Shown: positions 47,830 through 55,727 of the stretch, one piece after another
How the letters are laid out: each line of letters starts with the position of its first letter
How positions within the stretch are numbered: the first letter of the stretch is position 1
DNA from: Methylococcus mesophilus
GTDB taxonomy: Bacteria > Pseudomonadota > Gammaproteobacteria > Methylococcales > Methylococcaceae
DNA: 64,000 bases
Assembly: GCF_026247885.1 (NCBI RefSeq)
Contig: NZ_CP110921.1
Location: 1,979,001-2,043,000 of the forward strand
Direction of reading: 5' to 3'
Notes under the pieces: model-generated
The model's database searches: none
Told to the model about the DNA's origin: nothing
What the model saw: the letters and a program-made list of their open reading frames with translations, nothing else
Translations under genes and position numbers: made by a program

Positions 47830-48738
47830 TTAAGGATGCCGTGGCGCCGCGTTTTCATACAGGCCACTGAGGCGGAATTTTCCGGGTGAAACACCAAACG
47901 CCCGCTTGAAGGCCTTGCTGAAGGCAGATGCCGATTGATAGCCGCAGCGCTCCGCCACGCCTTCGATGGTCGCCCCTGCTTCCTTTAAGCAACCGGCGGC
48001 CATTTGCATGCGCCACATTGCCAAATACTCGATGGGAGGACAACCAACCAACTCAGTAAACCTGTTCGAAAACGAAGTTTTCGATAGACCCGCATGGGAA
48101 CTGAGGGAGCCGAGCGTCCATGGTCGCCAGGGCTCACGGTGGATCATCGTGAGAACCCCGCCGAGATTACGGTCTTGCATCGCCAGAAAGATGCCTTGGT
48201 TCATAAGGTTCTCTTCCATACAGTGCCTGATCACCAGCACAAAAATGCTGTCGCAGAGGCGCTCTATGATCGATTTGCTGCCAAAGCGCGGACTGCCGGA
48301 TTCCTGGATAATGAGCTGCAGCAGGCACGACAGAATTTCGCCGGCCTGGGATTTTCTGACGAGAATTTCCGCAGGCAGAGCAGACCACAAATTCGCCTGA
48401 GGCGTCTCCAGCTCGATAAACCCACAAATGAATCCGGTCTCTCCGTGCTCGACTGTAGTCGCCCTAATGTTGCCAGACTCCGTAGGAATTTCGTTGGCAC
48501 TATGAGAAATGATGTGTCCGGGAGCATGAGGCAAGAATACGATCAGATCGCCTTCTACCAGTTTCAGCGCCGGCTTTTGGGTGGGCGAGTGAACCCAGCC
48601 CTCACCTTTGCTCAACAGGTGAAACGAAATCGCGGCTGGGAAATTATGTTCCATTAACCAGTCGCCACAAACGCCGCCCCAGTAGGTCAGCTTAGCCCTC
48701 AGCCTCAAACCTTCGACCAACAACGTAAGTGCGTCCAC
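47830..48738 (-). CDS. AraC-family regulator, copy B
   Basis: A 302-residue paralog of the regulator at 42643-43575, highly similar throughout (LSKGEGWVHSPTQKPALKL, GWVHSPTQ; TLGSLSSHAGLSKTSFSNRF; EGVAERCGYQSASAFSKAFK). The cupin-like half senses an unknown ligand; the double HTH binds DNA. GTG start at 48738. It lies just upstream of the collagen-like genes and parallel to them. Confidence 0.85.
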   Translation of the reverse strand: MDALTLLVEGLRLRAKLTYWGGVCGDWLMEHNFPAAISFHLLSKGEGWVHSPTQKPALKLVEGDLIVFLPHAPGHIISHSANEIPTESGNIRATTVEHGETGFICGFIELETPQANLWSALPAEILVRKSQAGEILSCLLQLIIQESGSPRFGSKSIIERLCDSIFVLVIRHCMEENLMNQGIFLAMQDRNLGGVLTMIHREPWRPWTLGSLSSHAGLSKTSFSNRFTELVGCPPIEYLAMWRMQMAAGCLKEAGATIEGVAERCGYQSASAFSKAFKRAFGVSPGKFRLSGLYENAAPRHP

Positions 48739-48850
48739 GCCGTACCCCCACGAATTCTAAGAAATCGGACTTTCACACATTCCATTTTATTCAATCCAGA
48801 CCGCCGACCGGCATTATTCTGGGCGCAGCAAAGCGGAGCTCCCCTGGACA

Positions 48851-48980
48851 TTATTGGCAATTGGAGTCCAAGAGTACCATGCTGGCGTTGTAGGAGGCGG
48901 CGCAGGTCACTGGACCATGAACTTCGCCGTCGAGCAGGCTGAAGACCGCCCGGAGATAATTATTGCCAAGCGAATTGTCA
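48851..48980 (-). pseudogene. 3' fragment of a fourth collagen-like paralog
   Basis: Reading leftwards: NSLGNNYLRAVFSLLDGEVH, then GPVTCAASYNASMVLLDSNC, Gln and stop TAA at 48851-48853. This matches the C-terminal end of collagen-like proteins A-C ([21 protein letters not shown] then [11 protein letters not shown] in C). Only the last 40 or so residues are recognisable. Confidence 0.6.
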
Positions 48981-49093
48981 AACCTGTGGCTAAACCGACA
49001 GCGTGGGGGCGTGCACCCGGATGGCTCTGCAGGCCTCCAGACCGCATGGAGCGCAGCTAGGCTGCGCTCCGGCAGATCACCGCCAATCGGCGA

Positions 49094-50116
49094 TCAACGG
49101 ATGATAGTAGGGGCAGACAGTTGCTTCGGCACCTTCACGCCGTTCGTTGTGACGTAAAGAATGCCATACGCTCTGACCAAATGCTCATCAGGAAACGACA
49201 CGTAGAGTTTCGATCTGGTCTGGTCCAAAGCGATTCCCCAGGGCCTCGAGGGAAGATTGTTCAACAAGGGTTTCGCCAGCCTGGTTTTAGCCGTGATCTT
49301 AATGGTCTGATCGCCCTGGTCGACATAAAAAACGTTGTGGAACCCATCAACGGTAGCGGCAGAAACCGACCCGGGTGTATCGATCGTGTGCGTCTTGAGC
49401 CAGTCGAGATAGGCTCCGCCGCCAATAGCCTGATCGGCCAAATACATTTTCGATTGGAACTCTTGCAGCGTTCCATCTCCAACCAAAGCAAACATCGAAA
49501 CATCAGTGATATTCGGATTGCTTACGCCGGAACTAACACCATCCCCTCCAATAATCATGATTTGTCCATTGTCATAAGCGAACGCGTAATGCTTTCCGCT
49601 ATCGACTGTCATGAGCGGAATAAAATTCTTGAAGTAAGGTAACCCGCCACTTGCCGCCGCCTGCTGATAGGCGGGCGACAAATCATTCCCATAGACGTGC
49701 AGCACCACCCAGCTGTTCATTGCATTCCCCACATTCGCCTGATATACGACGTTATTCGGATCGATCGTCATCTGGGTCGGACTGTCGGCAACCGGCCAAC
49801 TGGTGATGAGCTTGCCTTGAGCGTCGAATATATCGATTTTTCCGTCCGCGCCGACCCGGCCCACATAGACCGATCCATTCTTGTCCACAACCAAAGTGAA
49901 GGGATTCGACCTGGATACAAAAGTGGCACCCGCCCTCGAGCCTGGCTGAGCAACGAACACCTTCCCGGCCAAAGGATCAGCAATATATAAATATCCGTTA
50001 TTGGGATTCACAGCCAGCCCATATGGCGACTGCAGCAAGCCCGCCCAACCGGCAGTCGCCGTCAAAAAAAGCAGAGCGGCAGTTATAATAGCTCCAGCAA
50101 ATCTATTCGAGTTCAT
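49094..50116 (-). CDS. Secreted NHL/SMP-30-type beta-propeller protein
   Basis: A 340-residue protein with signal peptide (RFAGAIITAALLFLTATAGW). Repeated units such as PYGLAVNPNNGYLYIADP, PFTLVVDKNGSVYVGRV and PWGIALDQTRSKLYVSFP are NHL-type propeller blades. Function unknown; likely extracellular binding. Its upstream region (50117-50666) has no gene but carries the 43-bp two-box motif at 50277, linking it to the collagen-like and Cry-like genes. Confidence 0.75.
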   Translation of the reverse strand: MNSNRFAGAIITAALLFLTATAGWAGLLQSPYGLAVNPNNGYLYIADPLAGKVFVAQPGSRAGATFVSRSNPFTLVVDKNGSVYVGRVGADGKIDIFDAQGKLITSWPVADSPTQMTIDPNNVVYQANVGNAMNSWVVLHVYGNDLSPAYQQAAASGGLPYFKNFIPLMTVDSGKHYAFAYDNGQIMIIGGDGVSSGVSNPNITDVSMFALVGDGTLQEFQSKMYLADQAIGGGAYLDWLKTHTIDTPGSVSAATVDGFHNVFYVDQGDQTIKITAKTRLAKPLLNNLPSRPWGIALDQTRSKLYVSFPDEHLVRAYGILYVTTNGVKVPKQLSAPTIIR

Positions 50117-50666
50117 GGCAAATTCTTAATTAGGTTCGGAACTGCAAAAAACACTGAAATGTCGCGCAGAGGAGAACACACCCCGGACCGAGAATCCCTC
50201 GCTATCGACGTGCCTCTATTTCCCCGATATGGCTTCATTAGGCGGCGCGTAGGATAACGGCGTTTCCGCTGCAGAAACATGCTCAGTCATCCACATTTTG
50301 TGCGTGATCGTTCAAAATTCTCGGCCAACCGGTCCGCCCGGCCTGAGTGGATTACGCCATCACGACGCGAAGGATATGGAGCAGACTTGACTCCGGTAGG
50401 TTGCCTCGCGCCCGTGACGTCCTTCGGCCAGTCGTCCGCAACTCAGGCCCGGGTCACGCCGCTCGATGCTAGTCCGGCACCGTTTCATCGCAACTCTTGC
50501 AATCTTACCCGATTGAAAATCGCCAATTGACCCTACCCTCTTCCCCTATAAAACTCCAGCAAGCCCCTTAACAAAGATATTATTCTGGTCGTGATCAGCC
50601 AACTCCGACAAGACAAATCGCCGCGCGATCGCCAGAGCTTATCTCCTAAATTATTAATAGCCCTAA
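50117..50666. other. Intergenic region with promoter of the propeller gene
   Basis: About 550 bp without a credible gene. It contains the two-box motif at 50277; the remainder appears to be spacer after the Cry-like gene. Confidence 0.4.
50277..50319 (-). promoter_or_regulatory. Two-box direct-repeat motif upstream of beta-propeller gene
   Basis: ACATGCTC (50277-50284), 21 bases, GATCGTTCAAAATT (50306-50319): the same layout and spacing as at 47690. It lies about 160 bp upstream of the start at 50116. Confidence 0.55.
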
Positions 50667-52289
50667 TCAAGTCAAAGCCAATTTCTTCAGTTGCTTTTGA
50701 TATCTACGGCGGAGCAGCGGCCAATTTTCCTTTCGGAATTTTTTACGCAGTCTCCTGACCTCCACCTGCTCCCCCTGCAAACCATCCAGAAGACCCTCTA
50801 TCTCCTTCGCCAAATTTAGTTTCGAAACAACCATTGGACTGGCAATATAAGCAATTCTTAACATTTCGATATCGATGCTGTCAGCATCATTAGGATTGAT
50901 GATCTGAAATCCAAAAACGACGCAGTCAGCTGATTTATAATGTTTGCTTACCCCATTTATCCATATACTGCTAAGCCGTTCCGTATGCTCCATGCCACCT
51001 ATATTCGTCTTAAAAGACACGTCAAAGGCGCTACCTTTCCCATCCCGCATGCAATTTGAATCTCTGCCACCCAAGCAGTGGCCGATGGCGCCCGTACTCC
51101 AACCGTCTTGAAAAACAAACTCCAACCCATTGACCACATCACCCGACCACCCTTTGGCTTGGACAATCGGATTATTCGGAGGAATTCCCCACACTCCACC
51201 CTTCGGTGGTTGCTCCGAAACCCCGCCATTCTGATTTCCCAACCTTGGAGTAACCGTCCAACCATTTGGGCCCTGGCCAGGGGCGTAGGAGACCTGCACC
51301 GCGTCAATCATATTCCACGCCCAAACCCTGACATATTCGATCGGCCCCGTCGGCGGAATCGGGAGGCGTATTGGCCAACTGTCATCAGTTGTGCCGTACG
51401 GATCTGAATATATCTCCCTCGTAAGATGAGAATAGATATCTACCGGATCCGGGTAACTCGTAAGATCAAGCAGCGGCCATATCGTCACATAGTCCATTAC
51501 CGACAATTGCATTTCGCGCGTATAGCGATTCAATGACCTGAAGGGCTCGGCCCATTTTCTGTTATCAGGAGTGCTGTTGCGAACCTCGTACCACCCCTTT
51601 TGGTACTCACGACCACAATAGCTGACCGCATCGGATATCGTTTGTGTAAGCAGTTCAGCTTGCTTCTTCACGTCATCCGGACTCATGCCCCACGAAGCGC
51701 CCATTTTGACGCCATCTCTGAGCAAGCCGATATATAGGTTCATAAACTGCGTATAGATCGGCAACAACACCAACTCATAGCCCGAGGTCCGAAAGACCGG
51801 TTCCTGACTTGCAAAATCCAACGTAGCCGCTACATATGCTGACTTTGCCAGATTCGGATCGCTTGAGCCGACATACATTTGATACAAAGCCAGCTCCTTC
51901 ACAAGCCCTTCAAGTGTGCTAATCATCAACCTGTGCATTGCCTCATCGAGCTTTCGCTTGACCAGCTCTTCTGCATATTTCTCCATGGATTTCCAAACCG
52001 CCAGAGGGTCCGTCTTGTTTTCTTTCGGCATCAGAATTGAGAAAAGAAGGGCAAGCACGGTACCTCCGGGGACAAACTCTTTAATGCCCACCTGGATGAC
52101 GGCCAACAGCCCATTATATATGGTAGGCCAGGAATAGCTCGTGTCGCCGAGGACTCTCAAGTTCTCTTCTGTGCCAAGCCAGCTTTCTGCAGCGCTAGAC
52201 CATGGAGGTGTGCTGTAAAGAGCAGCCCCTACCGCCAGTGACGTAGCTGAAAATTTACAAAAATCCCGCCTTCCAAGCTTAGATGTCAT
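50667..52289 (-). CDS. Tat-exported Cry delta-endotoxin-like pore-forming protein with jacalin-like region
   Basis: A 540-residue protein. N-terminus GRRDFCKFSATSLAVGAAL is a twin-arginine export signal. Residues about 60-300 match Cry delta-endotoxin domain I: block-1 helix LLPIYTQFMNLYIGLLRDG (175-193), the long amphipathic helices, MQLSVMDYVTIWPLLD (260-275) and the closing LTREIYSDP (289-297). Residues about 316-460 resemble a jacalin-like beta-prism lectin (YVRVWAWNMIDAVQVSY). Domains II/III of classic three-domain Cry toxins are not recognised. A basic tail ends it. By family it should insert into membranes; target unknown. AGGTGG precedes the ATG. Confidence 0.8.
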   Translation of the reverse strand: MTSKLGRRDFCKFSATSLAVGAALYSTPPWSSAAESWLGTEENLRVLGDTSYSWPTIYNGLLAVIQVGIKEFVPGGTVLALLFSILMPKENKTDPLAVWKSMEKYAEELVKRKLDEAMHRLMISTLEGLVKELALYQMYVGSSDPNLAKSAYVAATLDFASQEPVFRTSGYELVLLPIYTQFMNLYIGLLRDGVKMGASWGMSPDDVKKQAELLTQTISDAVSYCGREYQKGWYEVRNSTPDNRKWAEPFRSLNRYTREMQLSVMDYVTIWPLLDLTSYPDPVDIYSHLTREIYSDPYGTTDDSWPIRLPIPPTGPIEYVRVWAWNMIDAVQVSYAPGQGPNGWTVTPRLGNQNGGVSEQPPKGGVWGIPPNNPIVQAKGWSGDVVNGLEFVFQDGWSTGAIGHCLGGRDSNCMRDGKGSAFDVSFKTNIGGMEHTERLSSIWINGVSKHYKSADCVVFGFQIINPNDADSIDIEMLRIAYIASPMVVSKLNLAKEIEGLLDGLQGEQVEVRRLRKKFRKENWPLLRRRYQKQLKKLALT

Positions 52290-52298
52290 TTCGCCACC

Positions 52299-52487
52299 TC
52301 ATGCGCTGATTAGTTTATTGTCTTGGTTCGTCAAGCCTATTGCGGACTCATAAAAAACAACCGAAAGCGCCTTCCGAACGTCCACATTAATACCTTGGGA
52401 GCGATGGTTTCGCCCGATCAATTCGATACCGTAATATCCAAAGCCGTGCTTGTCGAGCATGCCGTTTCTCTCGTTCCGAGCCAACAT
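52299..52487 (-). CDS. Small protein in operon with the Cry-like gene
   Basis: A 62-residue frame starting MLARNERNGMLDKHGFGYYG, with AGGGG about 8 bases before the ATG. Its stop TGA is 9 bases before the Cry-like ATG, and the Shine-Dalgarno of the latter follows it, so translation is probably coupled. No signal peptide or membrane helix. No family recognised. It could be a partner, chaperone or immunity-type protein of the toxin-like protein. Confidence 0.45.
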   Translation of the reverse strand: MLARNERNGMLDKHGFGYYGIELIGRNHRSQGINVDVRKALSVVFYESAIGLTNQDNKLISA

Positions 52488-53186
52488 TATGTCGCCCCTG
52501 GCCGACGATAGGTTCCGCCGCGCTCAACCTCCTGTTTTGGGCACAGTTGCATACTGAGCGGACGCTATCGTTACCACTATTTAGCCATATTAGTACTGCG
52601 GTTTGATTAAGATATGTTTACACGGGATATGAGCCATATTCACCTAGAGAGGCCGGTACACCTCAACTTGATGGGAATCGACTCACTTATCGTGCGATCT
52701 TTGCGGCGCTGCCGCTAAAATATTCATAGAACCAACCAGTCCGGCAACAGATGGCGATGAACTCGACCCTGGCCATGTCACGCAACCGCCTGACGCGATA
52801 AGGCGGCAATTCGATCCAGTGGGCGCTTTTGCAACCAAAGGGTAACCACATCGCGTGCGCGGTAACATGCTCGATCGTTCAGGGTTTGTGTACGGTCGTT
52901 CAGATTTGGCGGCCCTGGACACCCATCGGCCTAAAGTGATCGCAGTTTTCAGGGGCAATACTTGTTGCCGGACTAGACAGATACGGCCCATAAATGCCGG
53001 AGCACCCCGACGAAATTGCTCTGCAATCCATCAGGGCATAGCGCTTTTTTGGCGAGCCACGATGGCAAACCGGACTCTTTCAATGCAGCTGCCCAGCAGC
53101 CGCTCCGTAAGCCATCGTTTCAACTACTCAGCTACAGCCGCTCCCTTCCAATAGGTATACTCGGCGCTTCCGTTCCTACGCCGTCT
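52488..53186. other. Intergenic region between Cry-like operon and pxpB
   Basis: About 700 bp of non-coding or decayed DNA holding the third copy of the two-box motif and the promoters of the two divergent operons. No complete gene is recognised. Confidence 0.4.
52865..52907 (-). promoter_or_regulatory. Two-box direct-repeat motif upstream of Cry-like operon
   Basis: ACATGCTC (52865-52872), 21 bases, GGTCGTTCAGATTT (52894-52907). This copy shows the direct repeat best: GATCGTTCAGGGTTTG and GGTCGTTCAGATTTGG are 21 bp apart. The distance to the small ORF start is about 380 bp, longer than for the other two copies. Confidence 0.5.
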
Positions 53187-53882
53187 ATGCGCCCAGCCAT
53201 ACCCGCCATTCTGCCCTTAGGTGACAGCGCTCTGCTGGTCGTCTTCGGCGCCCGGATAGATCCGGCGCTGAGCCGGCGCTCGGTCGCGCTCTCGCGTGCG
53301 CTTGCCAGCCTTCCGGGGGTGACCGATCTGGTCCCGGCCTATGCCAGCGTCGCTCTGCATTACGATCCATTGGTTTGGACTCGAGATGGCTTGACCGAGG
53401 CCGTAACGCCCTATCTCGAAGAGGTTGAGAGGGACGGTGTCCCCTTCGAAGACCGGCGGCTCGACATCCCGGTCTGCTACGGCGGCTCGCATGGGCCGGA
53501 TCTGGACGATGTTGCCCGCCATTGCGGCCTTACGCCGGACGAGGTGATCGCCCGTCACAGCGGCGGCGAATACCTCGTGTATTTTCTCGGCTTCACGCCG
53601 GGATTCGCCTATCTTGGCGGCCTCGATCCGGACTTGGCGACGCCCCGACGCGGCACGCCGCGTTCCAGCGTACCGGCGGGAGCGGTAGGGATCGCAGGGG
53701 AGCAGACCGGCATCTATCCGCAGACCAGTCCTGGCGGCTGGCGGCTCATCGGCCGCACCCCCCTGCGCCTGTTCGATCCGCTGCACGAGCCACCTTGCCT
53801 TTTGGCTCCGGGCGACCGGCTGCGCTTCGTGCCGATCGGACCGGACGAATTCGAGTCGCGCATGAGAGGGGAGGCGTTGTGA
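53187..53882 (+). CDS. pxpB: 5-oxoprolinase subunit PxpB
   Basis: A 231-residue allophanate hydrolase subunit 1-type protein (KipI-like), with GEYLVYFLGFTPGFAYLGGL and AGAVGIAGEQTGIYPQTSPG. With PxpC and PxpA it opens the 5-oxoproline ring using ATP. The start at 53187 matches the family N-terminus (ILPLGDSALLV). It overlaps pxpC (GTGA), and pxpC overlaps pxpA, so all three are translationally coupled. Confidence 0.92.
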   Translation: MRPAIPAILPLGDSALLVVFGARIDPALSRRSVALSRALASLPGVTDLVPAYASVALHYDPLVWTRDGLTEAVTPYLEEVERDGVPFEDRRLDIPVCYGGSHGPDLDDVARHCGLTPDEVIARHSGGEYLVYFLGFTPGFAYLGGLDPDLATPRRGTPRSSVPAGAVGIAGEQTGIYPQTSPGGWRLIGRTPLRLFDPLHEPPCLLAPGDRLRFVPIGPDEFESRMRGEAL

Positions 53883-54871
53883 TTCGGGTCGAGCATCCCG
53901 GCCTCCTGAGCACACTGCAGGACCTGGGCCGGCCCGGTTGCCAGCATCTGGGCGTGACGCCGGGTGGCGCCATGGACAGCTACTCCGCCGCCATCGCCAA
54001 CGCGCTGGTGGGCAATCCGCCGGCAGCCGCGGTGCTGGAAATGACGCTCCAGGGCCCCCGGCTGAGCTTCGAGCGCGGCGCCTGGGTGTCCCTCACCGGC
54101 GCCGATCTCTCGGCGGAACTGGACGGTAGGCCGCTCGCCTGCTGGCGACCGGTGTGGCTGCCCGCCGGCTCGCGGCTTCAGTTCGGCCGGCCTCGCCTGG
54201 GCTGCCGCGCCTATCTGGCGGTGGCCGGCGGTTTCGAAGTCACGGCCGTGCTGGGCAGCCGCAGCACCGACCTTCGGGCGGGGTTCGGTGGGCTGGGGGG
54301 ACGGCCGCTGGGCAAGGGCGATGTCATCGAGGCGGGCGAAAGCGGCTTGGCCCTGCCGGACAACCCTTCACGCCCTTGCGTACCGGCCTGGTCCGCGGCG
54401 TGGAACAGGGCGCTGCCGCTGGAATGCCCGGCGCGGCTGCGCCTGATTCCAGGGCCGGACTGGCAGGACCTGCCCGACGAAGAACGGCGCGTACTCGAAA
54501 CGGACGCCTTCCGAGTCAGCCAGGCGTCCGACCGGATGGGCTTGCGCCTGGAAGGGCCGCCGCTACATCCGGCCTCCGCAGCCGAAAGGCTCTCGGCCGG
54601 CGTCACCTTCGGCACGCTGCAACTGCCGCCGGGCGGCCAGCCCATCCTGCTGGGGGTGGACCGCCAGACCACCGGCGGCTATCCGGTGCTGGGCACGGTG
54701 GCGAGCGTCGACCATCCGCGGCTCGCGCAGTTGAGACCGGGAGAGACCGTCCGTTTCGAACCGATTCCGGTGGAACGAGCGCAGACGCTGTACCGCATCC
54801 GCGCCCTCCAGCTCCGCCGGCTGCGCACCAGCCTTGGCCTGCGCTGGCCATTGAACAGCCCATCCTCATGA
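53879..54871 (+). CDS. pxpC: 5-oxoprolinase subunit PxpC
   Basis: A 330-residue biotin-dependent carboxyltransferase-like subunit (KipA/AHS2). IRVEHPGLLSTLQDLGRPG begins the family, GGAMDSYSAAIANALVGNPP follows and GGYPVLGTVASVDHPRLAQL is near the end. GTG start at 53879 overlaps the pxpB stop. Confidence 0.92.
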   Translation: MIRVEHPGLLSTLQDLGRPGCQHLGVTPGGAMDSYSAAIANALVGNPPAAAVLEMTLQGPRLSFERGAWVSLTGADLSAELDGRPLACWRPVWLPAGSRLQFGRPRLGCRAYLAVAGGFEVTAVLGSRSTDLRAGFGGLGGRPLGKGDVIEAGESGLALPDNPSRPCVPAWSAAWNRALPLECPARLRLIPGPDWQDLPDEERRVLETDAFRVSQASDRMGLRLEGPPLHPASAAERLSAGVTFGTLQLPPGGQPILLGVDRQTTGGYPVLGTVASVDHPRLAQLRPGETVRFEPIPVERAQTLYRIRALQLRRLRTSLGLRWPLNSPSS

Positions 54872-55677
54872 GAACTCGCATGGCACGAACCATCGACCTC
54901 AACGCCGACCTCGGCGAAAGCTTCGGCCCCTGGCGCATGGGCCAGGACGAAATCCTGCTGGAACTGGTCACCTCGGCCAACATCGCCTGCGGCTTCCATG
55001 CCGGCGATCCGGACGTCATGGCCGAAACGGTGCGCCTCGCCGTGAGCCGCGGCGTCGCCCTCGGCGCCCACCCGTCGCTACCGGATCGCCAGGGCTTCGG
55101 GCGCCGAGCCATGGCATTGCGTCCGGACGAAATCCGTAACCTGGTGCTCTACCAGATCGGAGCGCTGGCCGGTTTCGCCAGGGCCGCCGGCGGGCGGCTG
55201 GTCCACGTCAAGCCGCACGGCGCGCTGTACAGCCAGGCCGCGTCCGATGCGGCCATGGCCGAAGCGGTCGCCGCCGCGGCCCGAGCTTTCGACGCGAACC
55301 TCATCCTGGTGGGACCCGCCGGGTCGCATCTCGTCCGGGCCGGAGAAGCAGTGGGCTTGGCGGTCGCGCGTGAAGGCTTCGCCGACCGCCGCTACGAGCC
55401 GGACGGCACCCTGACGCCGCGCAGCCGGCCGGACGCGCTGATCGAGGAACCGGCCGAAGCCGTCGCCCAGGCCCTGGGTATGGTGGAGCGCGGCGAAGTG
55501 ACCGCCCGCGACGGGACGGTCATTCCGATGCCCGTGGACACCCTCTGCCTGCACGGCGACGGTCCGGACGCCACGGCCTTCGCCCGGCGCCTGCGCACGG
55601 AACTGGCGGAAAGGGGCATCGCAGTGGCGGCATTGGGCGAACGCCCTCCGAACGCGTTCAGCCGTGAATCGGGTTAG
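54868..55677 (+). CDS. pxpA: 5-oxoprolinase subunit PxpA (LamB/YcsF family)
   Basis: A 269-residue TIM-barrel-like protein with TIDLNADLGESFGPW, ANIACGFHAGDPDVM and VDTLCLHGDGPDA. It is the catalytic partner of PxpBC in 5-oxoproline cleavage. The ATG at 54868 overlaps the pxpC stop (ATGA); a second ATG four codons later is an alternative. Confidence 0.92.
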   Translation: MRTRMARTIDLNADLGESFGPWRMGQDEILLELVTSANIACGFHAGDPDVMAETVRLAVSRGVALGAHPSLPDRQGFGRRAMALRPDEIRNLVLYQIGALAGFARAAGGRLVHVKPHGALYSQAASDAAMAEAVAAAARAFDANLILVGPAGSHLVRAGEAVGLAVAREGFADRRYEPDGTLTPRSRPDALIEEPAEAVAQALGMVERGEVTARDGTVIPMPVDTLCLHGDGPDATAFARRLRTELAERGIAVAALGERPPNAFSRESG

Positions 55678-55727
55678 CGGAAGCCTAGCCCGACCTGCGA
55701 TTGCTGAAAACAGAAGCCTGGGCGCCG

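Noticed and set aside
50279..50530. Rightward frame of 83 codons beginning within the two-box motif
   Set aside because: Starts inside the regulatory motif, has no ribosome binding site and no protein-like pattern.
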